Origin: an uncultured Prevotella sp.
GTDB taxonomy: Bacteria; Bacteroidota; Bacteroidia; Bacteroidales; Bacteroidaceae
Assembly: GCA_937922435.1 (NCBI GenBank)
Contig: CAKZVT010000022.1
Span: 38,679-102,678, forward strand
Reading direction: 5' to 3'
DNA: 64,000 bases
The notes under the pieces were generated by a model that had not been told where the DNA came from, did not search any database, and saw only the letters and a program-made list of their open reading frames with translations. A program made the translations under genes and the position numbers. Shown one piece after another: positions 45,063-53,830 of this stretch (position 1 is its first letter; each line of letters starts with the position of its first letter).

Positions 45063-46108
45063 TTATTCATTCCTTCATTTTTCATTCCCCTCGTTGTCCC
45101 CCTTACTATGAGGCGTGTCCTTACGACGCGTTTCTCCACCTTGTCTACGGGTATGCGCCCCTCCACCTTGCCTATGAGGATGTCGGCGGCGAGGCGTCCC
45201 ACCTCGTAGCCGTTCTGCTCCACGGTGGTGAGCATGGGGTCGCAGGCCACGGCGCGCTGGCCGTTGGTGAAGCCGCATACCGATATGTCCTCGGGCACTC
45301 GCAGCCCCATGCGCTTTGCGGTGTACATTATGCCGATGGCGGTGTCGTCGTTTATGGCGAAGAATGCGTCGGGGCGGTTGTCCTGCTGCAGCACGGCCGG
45401 GGTGACGCGCTCGGCCTCCTCGCGGTTGTCGCACTCCATGCGGACGCACCCTTCGGGGTTTATGCCGTGCTTGCGCAGGGCGTCGTGCCAGCCGTTATAG
45501 CGGTTCTTGGATATTTCCATCTTCATTGACGAGCCGTAGAAGGCTATGTTGCGGCATCCGGTGCTTAGCAGGTACTCCACGGCGGAGTAAGCCCCCATGT
45601 AGTCGTCTACGGTGACGCGGCTGGCGTTCACGCCCGTGCAGATGCGGTCGTAGAACACGAGCGGCACGCCGTTGTCGATGAGTTCCTGGAAGTGGCCGTA
45701 GCTGTTGGTGGTCTTGGCCTGCGACACGATGATGCCGCACACCTTGTTCTCGTAGAACGAGCGGCACGTGTCCACCTCCCTTTCGTAGTCCTCGTTGCTC
45801 TGGGCCACGAGCAGCCGGTAGCCCGACTTCAGCGCCTCGTCCTCTATTCCGGCGAGGATGGAGGAGAAGTAGAAGTGTGTGAACTGCGGTATGATGACCC
45901 CTATTATTTTCATCGTGCGCCTGCTGCGCAGCGACTCGGCCATGGGGTTGGGGCTGAACTTGTGCTCCCTGGCGTAGGCCGTTATAAGCTCGCGCTTCTC
46001 GCGGCTGATGCGCGTGCTGCCTTTCAGTGCGCGCGACACCGTGGCCACCGACACCCCGAGGGCGCGGGCTATGTCTTTCATCGTCATCGACGTGTTTTCC
46101 TTTGGCAT
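45041..46108 (-). CDS. LacI-family transcription regulator (starch locus)
   Basis: Protein of 355 residues. Start ATG 46108 is fixed by a good Shine-Dalgarno, GGAGG six bases upstream; an earlier ATG at 46195 is not used. Helix-turn-helix and hinge: MTMKDIARALGVSVATVSRA, then a periplasmic-binding-like sugar domain (KIIGVIIPQFTHFYFSSIL, DAFFAINDDTAIG). The normal LacI end is followed by about 14 extra residues (GMKNEGMNNEKLKNE) from a low-complexity intergenic repeat. An operator-like palindrome and -7 box upstream suggest control of its own gene; three matching sites lie before susC1, susC2 and the amylase gene. Confidence 0.9.
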   Translation of the reverse strand: MPKENTSMTMKDIARALGVSVATVSRALKGSTRISREKRELITAYAREHKFSPNPMAESLRSRRTMKIIGVIIPQFTHFYFSSILAGIEDEALKSGYRLLVAQSNEDYEREVDTCRSFYENKVCGIIVSQAKTTNSYGHFQELIDNGVPLVFYDRICTGVNASRVTVDDYMGAYSAVEYLLSTGCRNIAFYGSSMKMEISKNRYNGWHDALRKHGINPEGCVRMECDNREEAERVTPAVLQQDNRPDAFFAINDDTAIGIMYTAKRMGLRVPEDISVCGFTNGQRAVACDPMLTTVEQNGYEVGRLAADILIGKVEGRIPVDKVEKRVVRTRLIVRGTTRGMKNEGMNNEKLKNE

Positions 46109-46192
46109 GTTTTCCTCCGTTTCTGCAAATGTAGTGCAAATAAATGGAATACGCATCGTCTCCGCCGTAAAATCCACCCATTGCTGCGGCTG

Positions 46193-46269
46193 CAAAATTA
46201 CTCAAAGGCTCGCAATGCTGTTTTTTACACCTTATATTATTTAAAGATACCATAGTGCAAACGGTTGCA
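46193..46269 (-). promoter_or_regulatory. lacI operator and -7 box
   Basis: TGCAACCGTTTGCA (minus strand, 46269-46256) has perfect 5-bp arms. TAATTTTG (46200-46193) lies 55 bp further towards the gene. No TTTG is found at -33. Confidence 0.7.
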
Positions 46270-46285
46270 TGCCGAATATGCTTTT

Positions 46286-46347
46286 ATTTGCAGTTAAGCG
46301 ACATCAGGTAGCCAGGCTCCCTCCCTTCGGGAGGGCTGGGGTGGGTG
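46286..46347. repeat. CTCCCTCCC dispersed repeat, copy 2
   Basis: Contains TTAAGCGACATCAGGTAGCC, then CTCCCTCCCTTCGGGAGGG and TGGGGTGGGTG. Array J follows after 25 bp. Nearly identical to the copy at 53453-53514. Confidence 0.8.
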
Positions 46348-46372
46348 TCAGGCTGGTTTCGCGCGGTTTTCC

Positions 46373-46453
46373 AAAAGACGGCCTTTTGCTTTCTAAAAGG
46401 CCGTCTTTCATCGTGTAAAAGGTGGCCTTTCGCGTTGCGAAAGGCCACCTTTT
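46373..46453. repeat. 22-bp-period repeat array J
   Basis: Cores start at 46373, 46395, 46417 and 46439. Units 1-2 and 3-4 pair (second pair AAAGGTGGCCTTTC with GAAAGGCCACCTTT). Spacers GCTTTCT, ATCGTGT and GCGTTGC equal those of array L. Confidence 0.9.
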
Positions 46454-46478
46454 GGAAAACGGCCGGAAAACGGCCGGA

Positions 46479-46553
46479 TGCAAACGGTTGCGCGAAAATA
46501 ATCTCACTTTCATGCAAATGAAACAAAAAAAAAGCTAACGTATTTTAATTTTG
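46479..46553 (+). promoter_or_regulatory. susC1 operator and -7 box
   Basis: TGCAAACGGTTGCG at 46479-46492 and TAATTTTG at 46546-46553, 53 bp apart. No -33 TTTG. The leader to the ATG is about 110 bases. Confidence 0.7.
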
Positions 46554-46665
46554 CACGTGTGAAAATTACCTTATGGCGTTAGCCGGCCCGGCGGCGGCCG
46601 TGGCGGCGAGCGTATGTGATTGACAATCATGTTTTACTTAATTTAAAACTTAAACAAAAAAAGCA

Positions 46666-49623
46666 ATGAAGCAGGTTAGAATGAAGACCTCGATTAGGCT
46701 CATGTCCCTGTTGTTGGGATTGTTCCTATCGGTAGGAGCCTTTGCGCAAAGCAGCGTGAAAGGCGTAGTGAAGGATGCTTCCGGCGAGCCTATTATCGGC
46801 GCCACGGTGCGCATCGTGGGCGCAGAAGGCGGAGCAATCACCGACTTTGACGGCAACTTCGCAATCAATGCGCCGTCAGGTGCCAAGCTGCAAGTGTCTT
46901 ACATCGGCTACAAGACGGTCGAGCTGCCCGTCTCGGCCAACATGGTAATCACCTTGGAGGACGACGCGCAGCTGCTCTCCGACGTGGTGGTAATCGGTTA
47001 CGGCAGCGTGAAGAAGTCTGACGCGACAGGCTCTGTCATCGCAATCGAACCTGACGAGTTCAACAAGGGCAACCGCGTCACCATGCAGGACGCGCTCGTG
47101 GGCAAGGTTGCCGGTGTCAACGTCGTCACAGGTTCGGGTGCTCCCGGCTCGGGTGCTACCATCCGTGTGCGCAGCGGAGCGTCGCTGTCGGCCAGCAACG
47201 ACCCCCTTATCGTCATTGACGGCGTGCCCGTTGACAACTCCACAATCGAAGGCTCGTCAAACATCATCGGCTCAATCAACCCCGAAGACATCGAGACCTT
47301 CACCGTGCTGAAGGACGCATCGGCTACGGCCATCTACGGTTCGCGCGCGTCGAACGGCGTCATCGTCATCACCACGAAGCAGGGTGGTGACCGCCTGTCG
47401 TTTAACTACACCAGCAGCTACTCCGTCAGCACCGTAGCCAAGACGCTCGACGTGCTTAGCGCGGACGAGTTCCGCGAGTTCGTGCCCACCGTCACGGGTG
47501 TTCCGGCCAACCCGCAGTTCGGCGACGCCAACACCGACTGGCAGGACGAAATCTACCGCGTGGCCTTCGGTACGGAGCAGAACCTCTCCATCGGCGGCAA
47601 GCTCAAGGCCATCAACAGCCCCTTCCGCCTTTCGCTCGGATACACAAACCAGAACGGTATCATCAAGACCAACAACTATCAGCGCTTCTCTTTCGGCGGC
47701 AACATAGCCCCGTCGCTGCTCGACGACCATCTCACGGCCAACATCAACCTCAAGGTTTCGTATGAGAACAACCAGGACGTAGACGAGTCTGTAGTGGGCA
47801 ACGCACTGCGCTACGACCCCACGCGCCCCGTCAAGACTGGCAGCCCGACGGCATCTACCGACCCCGGACTGGGCTACTTCATCTGGACTAACGGCGGAGT
47901 GCCAATGGCAATACAGACCGACAACCCCGTGGCACAGCTCGACCTGACCGACCGCTCCAACAAAGTGCTCCGCTCAATCGGCAGCGCAGCCATCGCTTAC
48001 AAGATACACGGACTGGAGGACTTGAAGCTCAACGCCAACCTTGGTTACGACATCCTTGAAAGCAAATACCGCAACGACGTGCCCGAGAACGCCGGCATGA
48101 TGTGGACGCAGAACCAGAAGGACGGTACCGGCTTGATGCAGCGCGGCAAGCAAATAAAGCGCAACCTGCTGCTCGACCTCTTCGCAAACTACGACAAGAC
48201 GTTCGCCGAGAAGCACAAGTTCGGCGTTATGGCCGGTTACGGATGGCAGCACTTCTACCGCAAGTACACCCTTTCATACGACGACCCGCAGGGCAACGAG
48301 CTGCAAAGCGACACCCACTATGAGACGGAGTACTACCTGCTCTCCTTCTACGGCCGACTCAACTACAGCTTCGACGACCGCTACCTGCTCACCGCAACGC
48401 TGCGTTCAGACGCATCGTCGCGCTTCTCCAAGGACAACCGCTGGGGCCTCTTCCCCTCTGTCGCACTGGCTTGGAGGGTTATACAAGAGGACTTCCTGCA
48501 AGACCAGAACGTACTTTCCGACCTCAAGCTGCGCCTCGGCTACGGTGTCACCGGCCAGCAGGACATCCTCAACGACTATCCTTACATGACCACGTTCACC
48601 GTGTCTTATCCCGAGTCTTCTTACCAGTTCGGCGACAAGTGGTATAACACCTACCGTCCCAACGGCTACGACAACGACATCAAGTGGGAGACTACTACCA
48701 CATGGAACGTCGGCATCGACTACGGATTCCTTAAGAACCGCATCTACGGTTCGATTGACTACTACAAGCGTTACACCAAGGACCTGCTCAATACCATCAA
48801 CGTAATATCGGGAACAAACTACTCTTCCGTGCTCACGACCAACATCGGAAAGATGGAGAACGAGGGTGTCGAGCTGTCCATCAACGCAGTGCCCATCGAC
48901 ACGAAGGACTGGAAGTGGACAATAGGTTTCAACTACACATGGAACGACTCCAAGATAACCAAGCTCAACCTCATCGACACTGGCCAGAACTTCGTCCAGA
49001 CGGGAGCCATCTCCGGGACGGGAAAATACGTCCAGGTGTTCATGGTCGACGAGCGTCCTTACACCTTCTACCTGTGCAAGCAGGCGTATGACGAGAACGG
49101 AAAAGCCCTCGAAGGCCAGTACGTACAGCCCGACGGCTCCGTATCGAGCACCGAGACGCGCTATGCTACGGGCAAGAGTGCACTGCCAACATCATACATG
49201 GGCTTCAACACCCACTTGTCTTACAAGAACTGGGATTTGGCCGTCAGCGGCCACGGCTCGTTCGGAAACTACGTCTACAACTACGTAGCCGCCGACCAGT
49301 ACGTGCAGTCCGTGTACAGCGACCAGGGCAGCTACTCCAACATCTTGCAGGCAACGGCCAAGTCGGGCTTCCAGCAGCAGCAACTGTATTCTGACAAGTG
49401 GCTCGAGGACGGCTCGTTCTTCCGCTTCGACAACATCACGCTCGGCTACACGTTCGACAAGCTCTGGAACGACAGCAGCAAGCTGCGCCTCTCGTTCACG
49501 ATGACCAACATCGCCACTATCACCGGCTACTCGGGCATCGACCCCGAGCTTACAGACGGCATCGACCGCGACATGTATCCGCGTCCGCGCTCATATACGC
49601 TGGGTGTGAACCTTACTTTCTGA
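46666..49623 (+). CDS. SusC-like TonB-dependent transporter 1 (starch locus)
   Basis: Protein of 985 residues. Signal peptide (MSLLLGLFLSVGAFAQ), carboxypeptidase-regulatory-like domain (VKGVVKDASGEPIIGATVRI, TDFDGNF), TonB box SDVVVIGYGS, plug (LIVIDGVPVD, YGSRASNGVIVITTKQGG) and barrel ending in TLGVNLTF. The signal and N-terminal domain are nearly the same as in the second SusC (53831-56851), and the two upstream regions are duplicated too. With the LacI site upstream and SusE/F and amylase downstream, the cargo is probably maltooligosaccharide. Confidence 0.94.
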   Translation: MKQVRMKTSIRLMSLLLGLFLSVGAFAQSSVKGVVKDASGEPIIGATVRIVGAEGGAITDFDGNFAINAPSGAKLQVSYIGYKTVELPVSANMVITLEDDAQLLSDVVVIGYGSVKKSDATGSVIAIEPDEFNKGNRVTMQDALVGKVAGVNVVTGSGAPGSGATIRVRSGASLSASNDPLIVIDGVPVDNSTIEGSSNIIGSINPEDIETFTVLKDASATAIYGSRASNGVIVITTKQGGDRLSFNYTSSYSVSTVAKTLDVLSADEFREFVPTVTGVPANPQFGDANTDWQDEIYRVAFGTEQNLSIGGKLKAINSPFRLSLGYTNQNGIIKTNNYQRFSFGGNIAPSLLDDHLTANINLKVSYENNQDVDESVVGNALRYDPTRPVKTGSPTASTDPGLGYFIWTNGGVPMAIQTDNPVAQLDLTDRSNKVLRSIGSAAIAYKIHGLEDLKLNANLGYDILESKYRNDVPENAGMMWTQNQKDGTGLMQRGKQIKRNLLLDLFANYDKTFAEKHKFGVMAGYGWQHFYRKYTLSYDDPQGNELQSDTHYETEYYLLSFYGRLNYSFDDRYLLTATLRSDASSRFSKDNRWGLFPSVALAWRVIQEDFLQDQNVLSDLKLRLGYGVTGQQDILNDYPYMTTFTVSYPESSYQFGDKWYNTYRPNGYDNDIKWETTTTWNVGIDYGFLKNRIYGSIDYYKRYTKDLLNTINVISGTNYSSVLTTNIGKMENEGVELSINAVPIDTKDWKWTIGFNYTWNDSKITKLNLIDTGQNFVQTGAISGTGKYVQVFMVDERPYTFYLCKQAYDENGKALEGQYVQPDGSVSSTETRYATGKSALPTSYMGFNTHLSYKNWDLAVSGHGSFGNYVYNYVAADQYVQSVYSDQGSYSNILQATAKSGFQQQQLYSDKWLEDGSFFRFDNITLGYTFDKLWNDSSKLRLSFTMTNIATITGYSGIDPELTDGIDRDMYPRPRSYTLGVNLTF

Positions 49624-49653
49624 CAAACATAAACATTCAAAACAACAGACAAG

Positions 49654-51357
49654 ATGAAAAAGATATATATAGCTTTAGTATGCTGTCTTGCGCTTATGGC
49701 TACCTCCTGCATAGGCGACTTGGACACCATGCCCATCGACGACAACAACCTTGTGTCGGAGAAAGTTTACAGCACGAAGGACGGATACATGGGTGTGCTG
49801 GCTAAATGTTACGCTTCGCTCATACTCACCGGCCAGCAGGGCGGCGACGGAGGCGACGGAGACCTTGAAGGGGCGAACGAGGGTTACTCGGGATATACGC
49901 GCCTGCTGTTCTACATCGAAGAGCTGTGTACAGACAACTTCCTCATGCCGTCGTCGTCGAACGGCCTGCGCGAGTGCCTCAACATGACGTGGACGCCGTC
50001 AACATCGGTGGTGACATGGACTTACCAGAGGCTCTACATGTCAATAGCCTACTGCAACGAGTTCCTGCGCGAGTGCACCGAGGGCAAGCTGCAAGACCGC
50101 GGACTGTGGGACGAGATGAAGGACGACTACCTCAACTACCGTGCCGAGGCGCGCTTCATCCGCGCTTACTGCTACTCGATGCTGTGCGACCTGTTCGGCC
50201 CTGTGCCGCTGATTGACGAGAACACTGGCGTGAAGGACATTCCCGAACAGGTGAGCCGCAAGGAAGTATTCGACTTCGCCGAGAGCGAGCTGAAGACCAT
50301 CCTCGGCGAGAACGGCGCCTCGGGCGACATCCTCAAGGCCGCAGGCATGAACGAGTACGGGCGTGTAGACGAGGCGGCAGGCTGGTTCCTGCTGTCGAGA
50401 ATGTACCTCAACGCCGAGACTTGGACGGGCGAGAACCGCTACAACGACTGCTTCACATACGCCAAGAAGGTGATTGACAGCGGCGCGTATCCGCTGGCTT
50501 CCGACTACAGGCACATCTTCCTTGCCGACAACGAGACGTGCAGCGAAATAATATGGCCGCTCGTGCAGGACGGCGAGCACGCCCAAAGCTCCGCAGGCAC
50601 CAACTTCTACGTGAAGGCGTTTGTCAACGGCCCGATGGACGACTACTACCAGACGGGCGTAGGCACGAAAGGATGGGGCAACGTAAGGTCGAAGACCACG
50701 CTCGTTGACGCGTTCGACCCGGCCGACGTGGCCTTTGACACGAACGACACTTGGGGCGACAACAAGAAGGACAAGCGCGCCCAGTTCATGACCGCGCTGC
50801 CCGACCAGACCAAGGAGACATGGGATGCCAACCTGGCGATGACCAGCACCTTCACCTGCGGCTACGGCTACATAAAGTGGCGCAACGTGACGAAGGACGA
50901 CCAGCTTAGCGCCGGAGGCGACACTTACACGTCAATCGACTGGCCCATGTTCCGCACGGCCGACGCTTACCTGATGGCCGCCGAGGCCGTGCTGCGCGGC
51001 GCAACCAACGGCACAAGGGCGCAGGCGCTGGCTTACGTGAACGAAATACGCGACCGCGCATACATGTACGGCAACTACCAGAAGGCAGGAGTGCGCTCGG
51101 AGAGCGGACGCATCAGCGACGCGGAGCTTACGCTCGACTTCATCATGGACGAACGCCAGCGTGAGCTTGCGTCGGAATGCGTGCGCAGGACCGACCTCGT
51201 GCGCTTCGGCAAGTTCACCAAAGGCAACAACTGGGACTGGAAGAACGGCGAGCGTCTCGGCGCCGACGTCGACGACAAGTACCAGCTGTTCCCCATCCCC
51301 GAGAGCGAGATGACCAACAACCCGACGCTCGAACAGAACGACGGCTATGCCAAGTGA
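49654..51357 (+). CDS. SusD-like lipoprotein 1 (starch locus)
   Basis: Protein of 567 residues. Lipobox ATSC with Cys near 19 and IGDLDTMPIDD after it. RagB/SusD traits: YRAEARFIRAYCYSMLCDLF, FIMDERQRELASECVRRTDL and LFPIPESEMTNNPTLEQN. It starts 30 bp after SusC1. Shares features with the second SusD (LLAKCYASLILTGQ here, LLAKCYATLGLTGQ there), so the two pairs look like duplicates that have since diverged. Confidence 0.93.
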   Translation: MKKIYIALVCCLALMATSCIGDLDTMPIDDNNLVSEKVYSTKDGYMGVLAKCYASLILTGQQGGDGGDGDLEGANEGYSGYTRLLFYIEELCTDNFLMPSSSNGLRECLNMTWTPSTSVVTWTYQRLYMSIAYCNEFLRECTEGKLQDRGLWDEMKDDYLNYRAEARFIRAYCYSMLCDLFGPVPLIDENTGVKDIPEQVSRKEVFDFAESELKTILGENGASGDILKAAGMNEYGRVDEAAGWFLLSRMYLNAETWTGENRYNDCFTYAKKVIDSGAYPLASDYRHIFLADNETCSEIIWPLVQDGEHAQSSAGTNFYVKAFVNGPMDDYYQTGVGTKGWGNVRSKTTLVDAFDPADVAFDTNDTWGDNKKDKRAQFMTALPDQTKETWDANLAMTSTFTCGYGYIKWRNVTKDDQLSAGGDTYTSIDWPMFRTADAYLMAAEAVLRGATNGTRAQALAYVNEIRDRAYMYGNYQKAGVRSESGRISDAELTLDFIMDERQRELASECVRRTDLVRFGKFTKGNNWDWKNGERLGADVDDKYQLFPIPESEMTNNPTLEQNDGYAK

Positions 51358-51466
51358 GTAACTGCCTGACAGCCAGCCGCCATGCAAAAGGCCGTCTTTT
51401 GCATCGCGAAAGACGGCCTTTCGGCCTGCAATACATGGCCTTTTGGAGTGTAAAAGACGGCCTTTC
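51358..51466. repeat. 22-bp-period repeat array K with inverted tail
   Basis: Cores start at 51386, 51408, 51430 (AATACATGGCCTTTT) and 51452. Units 1 and 2 pair. The tail lies inverted on the left at 51358-51385, directly after the SusD stop. The 299-bp palindromic element begins 2 bp after the last core. Confidence 0.88.
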
Positions 51467-51468
51467 GC

Positions 51469-51767
51469 GGTTCATCCGCAAAACTTTTGGATGACCCCAA
51501 AGCGCATAAGGGCGTCGAAGACGTCCAACTATGCTTAACCGCATGTGGAGCGAAGCGGAACTTGCGGTATGTCTACGCAAATAATATCGTCCCCGAAGGG
51601 GGCGAACAACAGGCTGCCATTCGCCCCCTTCGGGGACGGGCAGATGTGTTCCGGCTTACCGCAAGTTCCGTTCCCTTCGGTCACTCCACATGCGGTTAAG
51701 CATAGTTCGCCCCCTTCGGGGACGGGAATTGGCGTACATATTCATCCCGCAGATTTGCGGATGAACC
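51469..51767. mobile_element. 299-bp palindromic element, MITE-like, copy 1
   Basis: Ends are GGTTCATCCGCAAA (51469-51482) and its exact inverse (51754-51767). Inside, CTATGCTTAACCGCATGTGG and CGGAACTTGCGGTA have inverted partners near 51656-51706, so most of the element folds back. CCCCGAAGGGGGCGAA-type words occur repeatedly. A second copy is at 61176-61561. No ORF of note. After it, 51768-51898 shows only an imperfect GCCGGGA/TCCCGGC hairpin. Confidence 0.8.
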
Positions 51768-51898
51768 ACTTTCGCAAGGCGGCCGGCCGTGAGGCGCAGG
51801 ACATACTGCTGAGTTTTGTACTCTCGCCGGGATGTGGGATTGGGCGCAACCCTGCGTCCCGGCATTTGCTTTAACATCAAAACATAACTGAAACGACA

Positions 51899-53170
51899 AT
51901 GAACAGAATACTGAAAACCGCGCTGGCGCTCTGCCTGCTGCCGATAGCGGCGCAGGCGCAGACGGCCAAGGACGAGATACTGGCCGACCTCGACAAGGCC
52001 GGCGGCGTGTACTACGCATACCCCGTAACCACCGTCGAGCAGACGGCCACGCCAAAGGGCTACGAGCCTTTCTACATAAGCCACTACGGCAGGCACGGCT
52101 CGCGCTACCTGATAGCCGACAACGACTACAAGTGGGTGCTCGACCTGATGCGCAAGGCCAAGGACGCCGGCGCGCTGACACCGCTTGGGCTTGACGCCCT
52201 CGGGCGCATAGAGCAGGTGTGGCTCGAGGCCGAAGGGCGCGGCGGCGACCTCTCGCCGCTCGGCGTGAGGCAGCACCGCGGCATAGCCGAGCGCATGTAC
52301 ACCACGTTCCCCGAAGTGTTTAAGGGCAAGGTTGACATATCGGCGCGTTCCACAATAGTGATGCGCTGCGCCATGAGCATGGACGCGTTCTGCGAACGCC
52401 TGAAGGAGCTTAACCCGCAGCTCAACATCACGCGCGAGGCCAGCAACCGCTACATGAATTACATGAACTACCACAGCCCGGAGTCAAACGCCTTCAACGC
52501 GCCCGACGGTCCGTGGCAGGAGGAGTACCGCAAGTTCGAGGAAAGCCACACCAACCCCGGCCGCCTCGTGGGTACGCTCTTCAAGGACAGCCTGTGGGTG
52601 GTGCGCAACGTAAATCCCGGCAAGCTCATGTGGGGCTTCTACTGGCTGGCCGTGGGCATGCAGGACATCGAGACCCGTGTGTCGTTCATGGATTTGTTCG
52701 AGCCGCAGGAGCTGTTTGACCTGTACCAGGTGTTCAACTACCGCTTCTACGTGGGCGACAGCAACTATCCCGGCAGCAACGGAATGCTGCTCGACAACGC
52801 CAAGCCTCTGCTGCGTAATGTCGTGGAGTCGGCCGACGCGGTAATCAAAAGCGGCAAGACGGGGGCGACACTGCGCTTCGGCCACGACGGCAACCTCATT
52901 CCCTTCGCCGGGCTGCTCGGACTGAAGGGGTGCTACGATTCGGTGGAGAACCCTGCCGACTTCTACAAGCATTTTGCCTCGTGGTACATCTCGCCCATGG
53001 CCGGCAACGTGCAAATCATCTTCTTCCGCAACAAGAAGGACAAGGACGACATCATCGTGAAGTTCATGCTCAACGAGCGCGAGACGTCAATCCCGGTGGA
53101 GACCGATACGTATCCGTTCTATAAATGGAGCGATGTGCGCAGCTATTTCACCGGCATCATCAACGGCTGA
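51899..53170 (+). CDS. Histidine-type phosphatase, MINPP/phytase-like
   Basis: Protein of 423 residues with signal peptide MNRILKTALALCLLPIAAQA. Histidine acid phosphatase branch: the phospho-histidine motif RHGSR (H66) near the N-terminus and the proton donor region FGHDGNLIPF (H329, D330) near the C-terminus. Length and layout fit the MINPP-like enzymes of gut Bacteroides, which act on inositol phosphates or other organic phosphates, probably in the periplasm. Here the classical RHGxRxP lacks the final Pro. It sits between the two SusC/D pairs, bounded by repeat islands, and is not an expected starch gene. Confidence 0.88.
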   Translation: MNRILKTALALCLLPIAAQAQTAKDEILADLDKAGGVYYAYPVTTVEQTATPKGYEPFYISHYGRHGSRYLIADNDYKWVLDLMRKAKDAGALTPLGLDALGRIEQVWLEAEGRGGDLSPLGVRQHRGIAERMYTTFPEVFKGKVDISARSTIVMRCAMSMDAFCERLKELNPQLNITREASNRYMNYMNYHSPESNAFNAPDGPWQEEYRKFEESHTNPGRLVGTLFKDSLWVVRNVNPGKLMWGFYWLAVGMQDIETRVSFMDLFEPQELFDLYQVFNYRFYVGDSNYPGSNGMLLDNAKPLLRNVVESADAVIKSGKTGATLRFGHDGNLIPFAGLLGLKGCYDSVENPADFYKHFASWYISPMAGNVQIIFFRNKKDKDDIIVKFMLNERETSIPVETDTYPFYKWSDVRSYFTGIING

Positions 53171-53279
53171 CGGCACGGCGGGCTTGGCCGGCTGCAGTTC
53201 TTTCAAGTGGTAAATCACGTGGGTTATGCGTAAGGATTTATCTTCCATGCAGAGGAAGGCGTCCTTGTTCTTGTGTATT

Positions 53280-53405
53280 CCAAGCGGTCAGTTGGTAATC
53301 AGTCATTCCGCAGAAATGCGGAATCCAGTGTAAGCAGCCAGATGTTTCATACGTTTGTGTACTGGATTCCGCATTTCTGCGGAATGACAGTTACCGACCG
53401 CTTGG
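53280..53405. mobile_element. Inverted-repeat element, same family as 22208-22343
   Basis: Arms 53280-53329 and 53361-53405 pair imperfectly in their outer part and perfectly in TCATTCCGCAGAAATGCGG. The order GGTAACTGTCATTCCGCA then TGCGGAATCCAGT matches the element at 22208-22343. 53171-53279 shows nothing recognisable. Confidence 0.72.
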
Positions 53406-53452
53406 TTTGCAGCAAGATTATTACCACACTTTCCTTATGCCGAACTCGCGTT

Positions 53453-53514
53453 AATTTGAGTTAAGCGATATCAGGTAGCCAAGCTCCCTCCCTTCGGGAG
53501 GGTTGGGGTGGGTG
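53453..53514. repeat. CTCCCTCCC dispersed repeat, copy 3
   Basis: TTAAGCGATATCAGGTAGCC followed by CTCCCTCCCTTCGGGAGGG and TTGGGGTGGGTG. Array L follows after 25 bp, the same spacing as at 46347. Confidence 0.8.
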
Positions 53515-53539
53515 CAGGGTTGGCTTGGTGCTCTTTTCC

Positions 53540-53620
53540 AAAAGGCGGCCTTTTGCTTTCTAAAAGGCCGTCTTTCATCGTGTAAAAGGTGGCCTTTTGC
53601 GTTGCGAAAGGCCACCTTTT
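53540..53620. repeat. 22-bp-period repeat array L
   Basis: Cores start at 53540, 53562, 53584 and 53606. It is a near copy of array J, including all three spacers. Units 3 and 4 pair (AAAGGTGGCCTTTT with GAAAGGCCACCTTT). Confidence 0.9.
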
Positions 53621-53646
53621 GGAAAACTGCCTGCCGCCTTTGAATG

Positions 53647-53720
53647 CAACCGTTTGCGCAATATATCCTGTTCTTTTTTGTTAAAATTAGAACCAAACGT
53701 CGTAAATGAACTTAAATTTG
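53647..53720 (+). promoter_or_regulatory. susC2 operator and -7 box
   Basis: TGCAACCGTTTGCG at 53647-53660 and TAAATTTG at 53713-53720, 52 bp apart; no -33 TTTG. The leader to the ATG is about 110 bases. Confidence 0.7.
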
Positions 53721-53830
53721 CATTTCAGAAGACTGAAAACTTACCTTTACCATACCGCCTTAAGGCGTGTTAGAGCAGACTATTTGAAGAGAATATAATT
53801 TGTATTTAGTGTTAACTTTAAAAGTACAAA

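Noticed and set aside
46373..46453. Arrays as ordinary transcription terminators
   Set aside because: Several lie between divergent start sites (7713, 21042, 26908, 46373) where no terminator is needed, and the cores lack a one-sided T-run.
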